Origin: JALSKU01 sp964556545
GTDB taxonomy: Bacteria; Campylobacterota; Campylobacteria; Campylobacterales; JALSKU01
DNA length: 15,096 nt
Reading direction: 5' to 3'
Assembly: GCA_964556545.1 (NCBI GenBank)
Contig: CAZKWE010000016.1
Location: 1 to 15,096 of the forward strand
Notes under the pieces: generated by a model
What the model was told of the DNA's origin: nothing
Databases searched by the model: none
Seen by the model: the letters and a program-made list of their open reading frames with translations, nothing else
Shown here: positions 13,524 to 15,096 of the stretch, piece by piece
Layout: each line of letters starts with the position of its first letter
How positions within the stretch are numbered: position 1 is the first letter of the stretch
Translations under genes and position numbers: made by a program

Positions 13524-13820
13524 ATGGATTTTGCAAAAATTATTTCAACTATTGAGGGGATACAACACCCGGCTATCAATGCAAGCCTAACGACATTAGG
13601 AATCTTGCAAAATGTGGATATAGATCCGGATTCAAACAAGGTTAAAGCCACATTTACATGGCCGTTTGACGGTATACCTATAAGAGATATGCTTATAGCT
13701 TCAGTAACAAATGCACTATCAAATCTCGGAGTCGGATTTGATTATGATGAAAAAATTATGAACGAAGAGGAAAAACAAAGATTTCTACAAATTGAACAAG
13801 CCAATTGGAGAGGAATGTAG
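13524..13820 (+). CDS. MIP18/DUF59-domain protein (iron-sulfur assembly type)
   Basis: A 98-residue protein resembling the stand-alone DUF59 domain, and the domain that begins many Mrp/ApbC scaffold proteins: 'ILQNVDIDPDSNKVKATFTW' then 'GIPIRDMLIASVTNALSNLG'. Such proteins (SufT, MIP18 relatives) help mature Fe-S enzymes. Here the usual cysteine-proline position in the 'T.T...CP....' loop reads 'FTWPFDGIP', and there is no cysteine in the whole protein, so direct cluster binding through Cys is excluded. The last 20 residues are charged (NEEEKQRFLQIEQANWRGM). It has its own promoter and precedes argG by 53 bases on the same strand. The family call is fairly good; the role is uncertain. Confidence 0.72.
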   Translation: MDFAKIISTIEGIQHPAINASLTTLGILQNVDIDPDSNKVKATFTWPFDGIPIRDMLIASVTNALSNLGVGFDYDEKIMNEEEKQRFLQIEQANWRGM

Positions 13821-13836
13821 TCTTTATCTATTTTTG

Positions 13837-13844
13837 GATAAAAT
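13837..13844 (+). promoter_or_regulatory. Possible -10 box for argG
   Basis: GATAAAAT, 29 bases before the argG TTG, with T runs upstream. GGAG at 13864-13867 is the ribosome-binding site. argG may therefore be transcribed on its own as well as by read-through from the DUF59 gene. Confidence 0.35.
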
Positions 13845-13873
13845 TAAACCTATTTTAATATACGGAGAAAAAG

Positions 13874-15085
13874 TTGAAAAAAAATATAAAAAAAGTAGTT
13901 TTAGCTTATAGCGGAGGACTTGATACGAGTGTCATTTTAAAATGGCTACAAGATGAATACGGTGCCGAAGTGGTTACATTTACAGCCGATATCGGTCAAG
14001 GCGAAGAGGTAGAACCCGCAAGAGAAAAGGCTTTGACCCTTGGAATAAAACCTGAAAATATTTTTATAGAAGATTTAAGAGAAGAGTTTGTAAAAGAGTA
14101 TGTATTTCCAATGTTCAGAGCAAATACAATCTATGAGGGCGAATATCTTTTGGGAACTTCCATAGCAAGACCCCTTATAGCAAAACGACAGGTAGAAATT
14201 GCACAATTAACCGGGGCTGATGCGGTAAGTCACGGAGCAACAGGAAAAGGAAATGACCAGGTTAGATTTGAACTTGGATATTTAAGTAAAAATCCTGACT
14301 TAAGTGTTATTGCACCTTGGAGAGAATGGGATTTGAATAGCAGAGAAAAATTGCTTGCTTATGCTGAAAAACATGGTATAAAGATAGAAGGACACGGCAA
14401 AAAATCACCATATTCTATGGACGCAAACTTGCTTCATATATCCTATGAAGGCGGTATCTTGGAAGATCCATGGGCAGAGCCGGAAGAGAGTATGTGGAGA
14501 TGGACCAATTCTTTAGAATTTACTCCCAATACTCCTGAATATTTAGAGATTGGTTTTGAAAAAGGTGATCCGATTAGTCTAAACGGTAAAAAACTTTCTC
14601 CTGCAACACTCTTGAAAAAACTTAATGATTTAGGGGGAATGCACGGCATAGGAAGAGTTGATATTGTAGAAAACAGATTTGTCGGTATGAAAAGCAGAGG
14701 CTGTTACGAAACTCCGGGCGGGACAATACTGTTAAAAGCTCACAGAGCCATTGAAAGTATCACTCTTGACAGAGAGGCAGCACATACGAAAGATGAAATT
14801 ATGCCCAAATATGCAACTTTAGTCTATAATGGTTTTTGGTTTGCTCCTGAAAGAGAAATGCTTCAAGCAGCAATAGATAAAACTCAGGAAAATGTAAACG
14901 GAACAGTAAGAATAAAACTTTTCAAAGGCAATGTTACAGTAGTTGGAAGAAAATCACCCAATTCACTTTTTGATGCAGATTACTGTACTTTTGAAGAAGA
15001 TGAAGTTTACAACCAAAAAGATGCTGCAGGTTTTATAAAGCTTCAGGCACTAAGACTTATCATAGAAGGAAAAAGCCGCTCATAA
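13874..15085 (+). CDS. argG: Argininosuccinate synthase
   Basis: A 403-residue, full-length cytoplasmic enzyme joining citrulline and aspartate with ATP in arginine synthesis. The ATP pyrophosphatase P-loop is 'AYSGGLDTS' (11-19), followed by 'TADIGQGEE', 'GTSIARPLIAK' and the citrulline/aspartate-binding 'HGATGKGNDQVRFE'. The later 'YSMDANLLHISYEGGILEDP' and 'ESRGC'-like 'MKSRGCYETPGG' segments are also conserved. The start is TTG with GGAG six bases upstream (CGGAGAAAAAG); no ATG fits. It follows the DUF59 gene, and its stop codon lies in the loop of a terminator-like hairpin. Confidence 0.98.
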   Translation: MKKNIKKVVLAYSGGLDTSVILKWLQDEYGAEVVTFTADIGQGEEVEPAREKALTLGIKPENIFIEDLREEFVKEYVFPMFRANTIYEGEYLLGTSIARPLIAKRQVEIAQLTGADAVSHGATGKGNDQVRFELGYLSKNPDLSVIAPWREWDLNSREKLLAYAEKHGIKIEGHGKKSPYSMDANLLHISYEGGILEDPWAEPEESMWRWTNSLEFTPNTPEYLEIGFEKGDPISLNGKKLSPATLLKKLNDLGGMHGIGRVDIVENRFVGMKSRGCYETPGGTILLKAHRAIESITLDREAAHTKDEIMPKYATLVYNGFWFAPEREMLQAAIDKTQENVNGTVRIKLFKGNVTVVGRKSPNSLFDADYCTFEEDEVYNQKDAAGFIKLQALRLIIEGKSRS

Positions 15086-15096
15086 AAGCGGCTCTT
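15074..15096 (+). terminator. Probable intrinsic terminator of argG, cut by the window edge
   Basis: AGCCGCT (15074-15080) pairs with AGCGGCT (15087-15093) around a six-base loop; A residues precede it and CTT follows before the sequence ends. The argG TAA is in the loop. Whether a T-tract continues cannot be seen. Confidence 0.65.

Overview
The window reads as ordinary chromosome from a low-GC member of the Campylobacterota (Epsilonproteobacteria), most likely a Nautiliales-type thermophile such as Nautilia, Caminibacter or Lebetimonas. This placement is an inference. It rests on the AT- and K/I/F/E-rich proteins, tightly packed overlapping genes, scattered trp genes, the tsaE-lptB-rpoN gene order known from Campylobacter, and a short (414 aa) sigma-54. 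No phage, insertion sequence, CRISPR array, rRNA or tRNA was found, and no gene-free stretch exceeds about 210 bases.

Layout. (1) Positions 1-4900, all minus strand, read from high to low coordinates: two different CLC-family anion transporters (one plain, one with a CBS pair), a Ste24-type M48 membrane peptidase, and the first 61 codons of prmC, which runs off the left edge. (2) 5071-8994, minus strand: a compact run of trmN6-like methyltransferase, YkgJ-type cysteine-cluster protein, TPR lipoprotein, trpC, HIT-family nucleotide hydrolase/phosphorylase and MTH1187-type thiamine-binding protein. Most junctions overlap or nearly touch, so one operon is likely. (3) 9053-9769, plus strand: kdsB, divergent from the trmN6 run and convergent with rpoN. 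(4) 9774-13388, minus strand: an S4-domain protein (RqcP/Hsp15-like), trpD, tsaE, lptB and rpoN, again nearly gapless. (5) 13524 to the end, plus strand: a MIP18/DUF59-domain protein, argG and a terminator hairpin cut off by the window edge.

The genes are mostly housekeeping: tryptophan synthesis (trpC, trpD in different operons), arginine synthesis (argG), lipopolysaccharide synthesis and export (kdsB, lptB), tRNA modification (tsaE, trmN6-like), release-factor methylation (prmC), ribosome quality control (S4 protein) and sigma-54 transcription. Non-ATG starts are common: GTG for the CBS-type CLC, the TPR lipoprotein, tsaE and rpoN; TTG for trmN6-like and argG.

The most unusual content is not a gene. 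A leader of about 72 bp occurs twice, in the same orientation, between ClC2 and ClC1 (3381-3451) and between the M48 peptidase and prmC (281-352). It forms an 11-bp stem with an A-rich loop plus a small GC hairpin. Homology continues through a shared ribosome-binding site placed identically before each start codon. The prmC copy appears expanded by two palindromic inserts, each bordered by short direct repeats. This looks like a family of modular intercistronic hairpin elements that carry their own ribosome-binding site.
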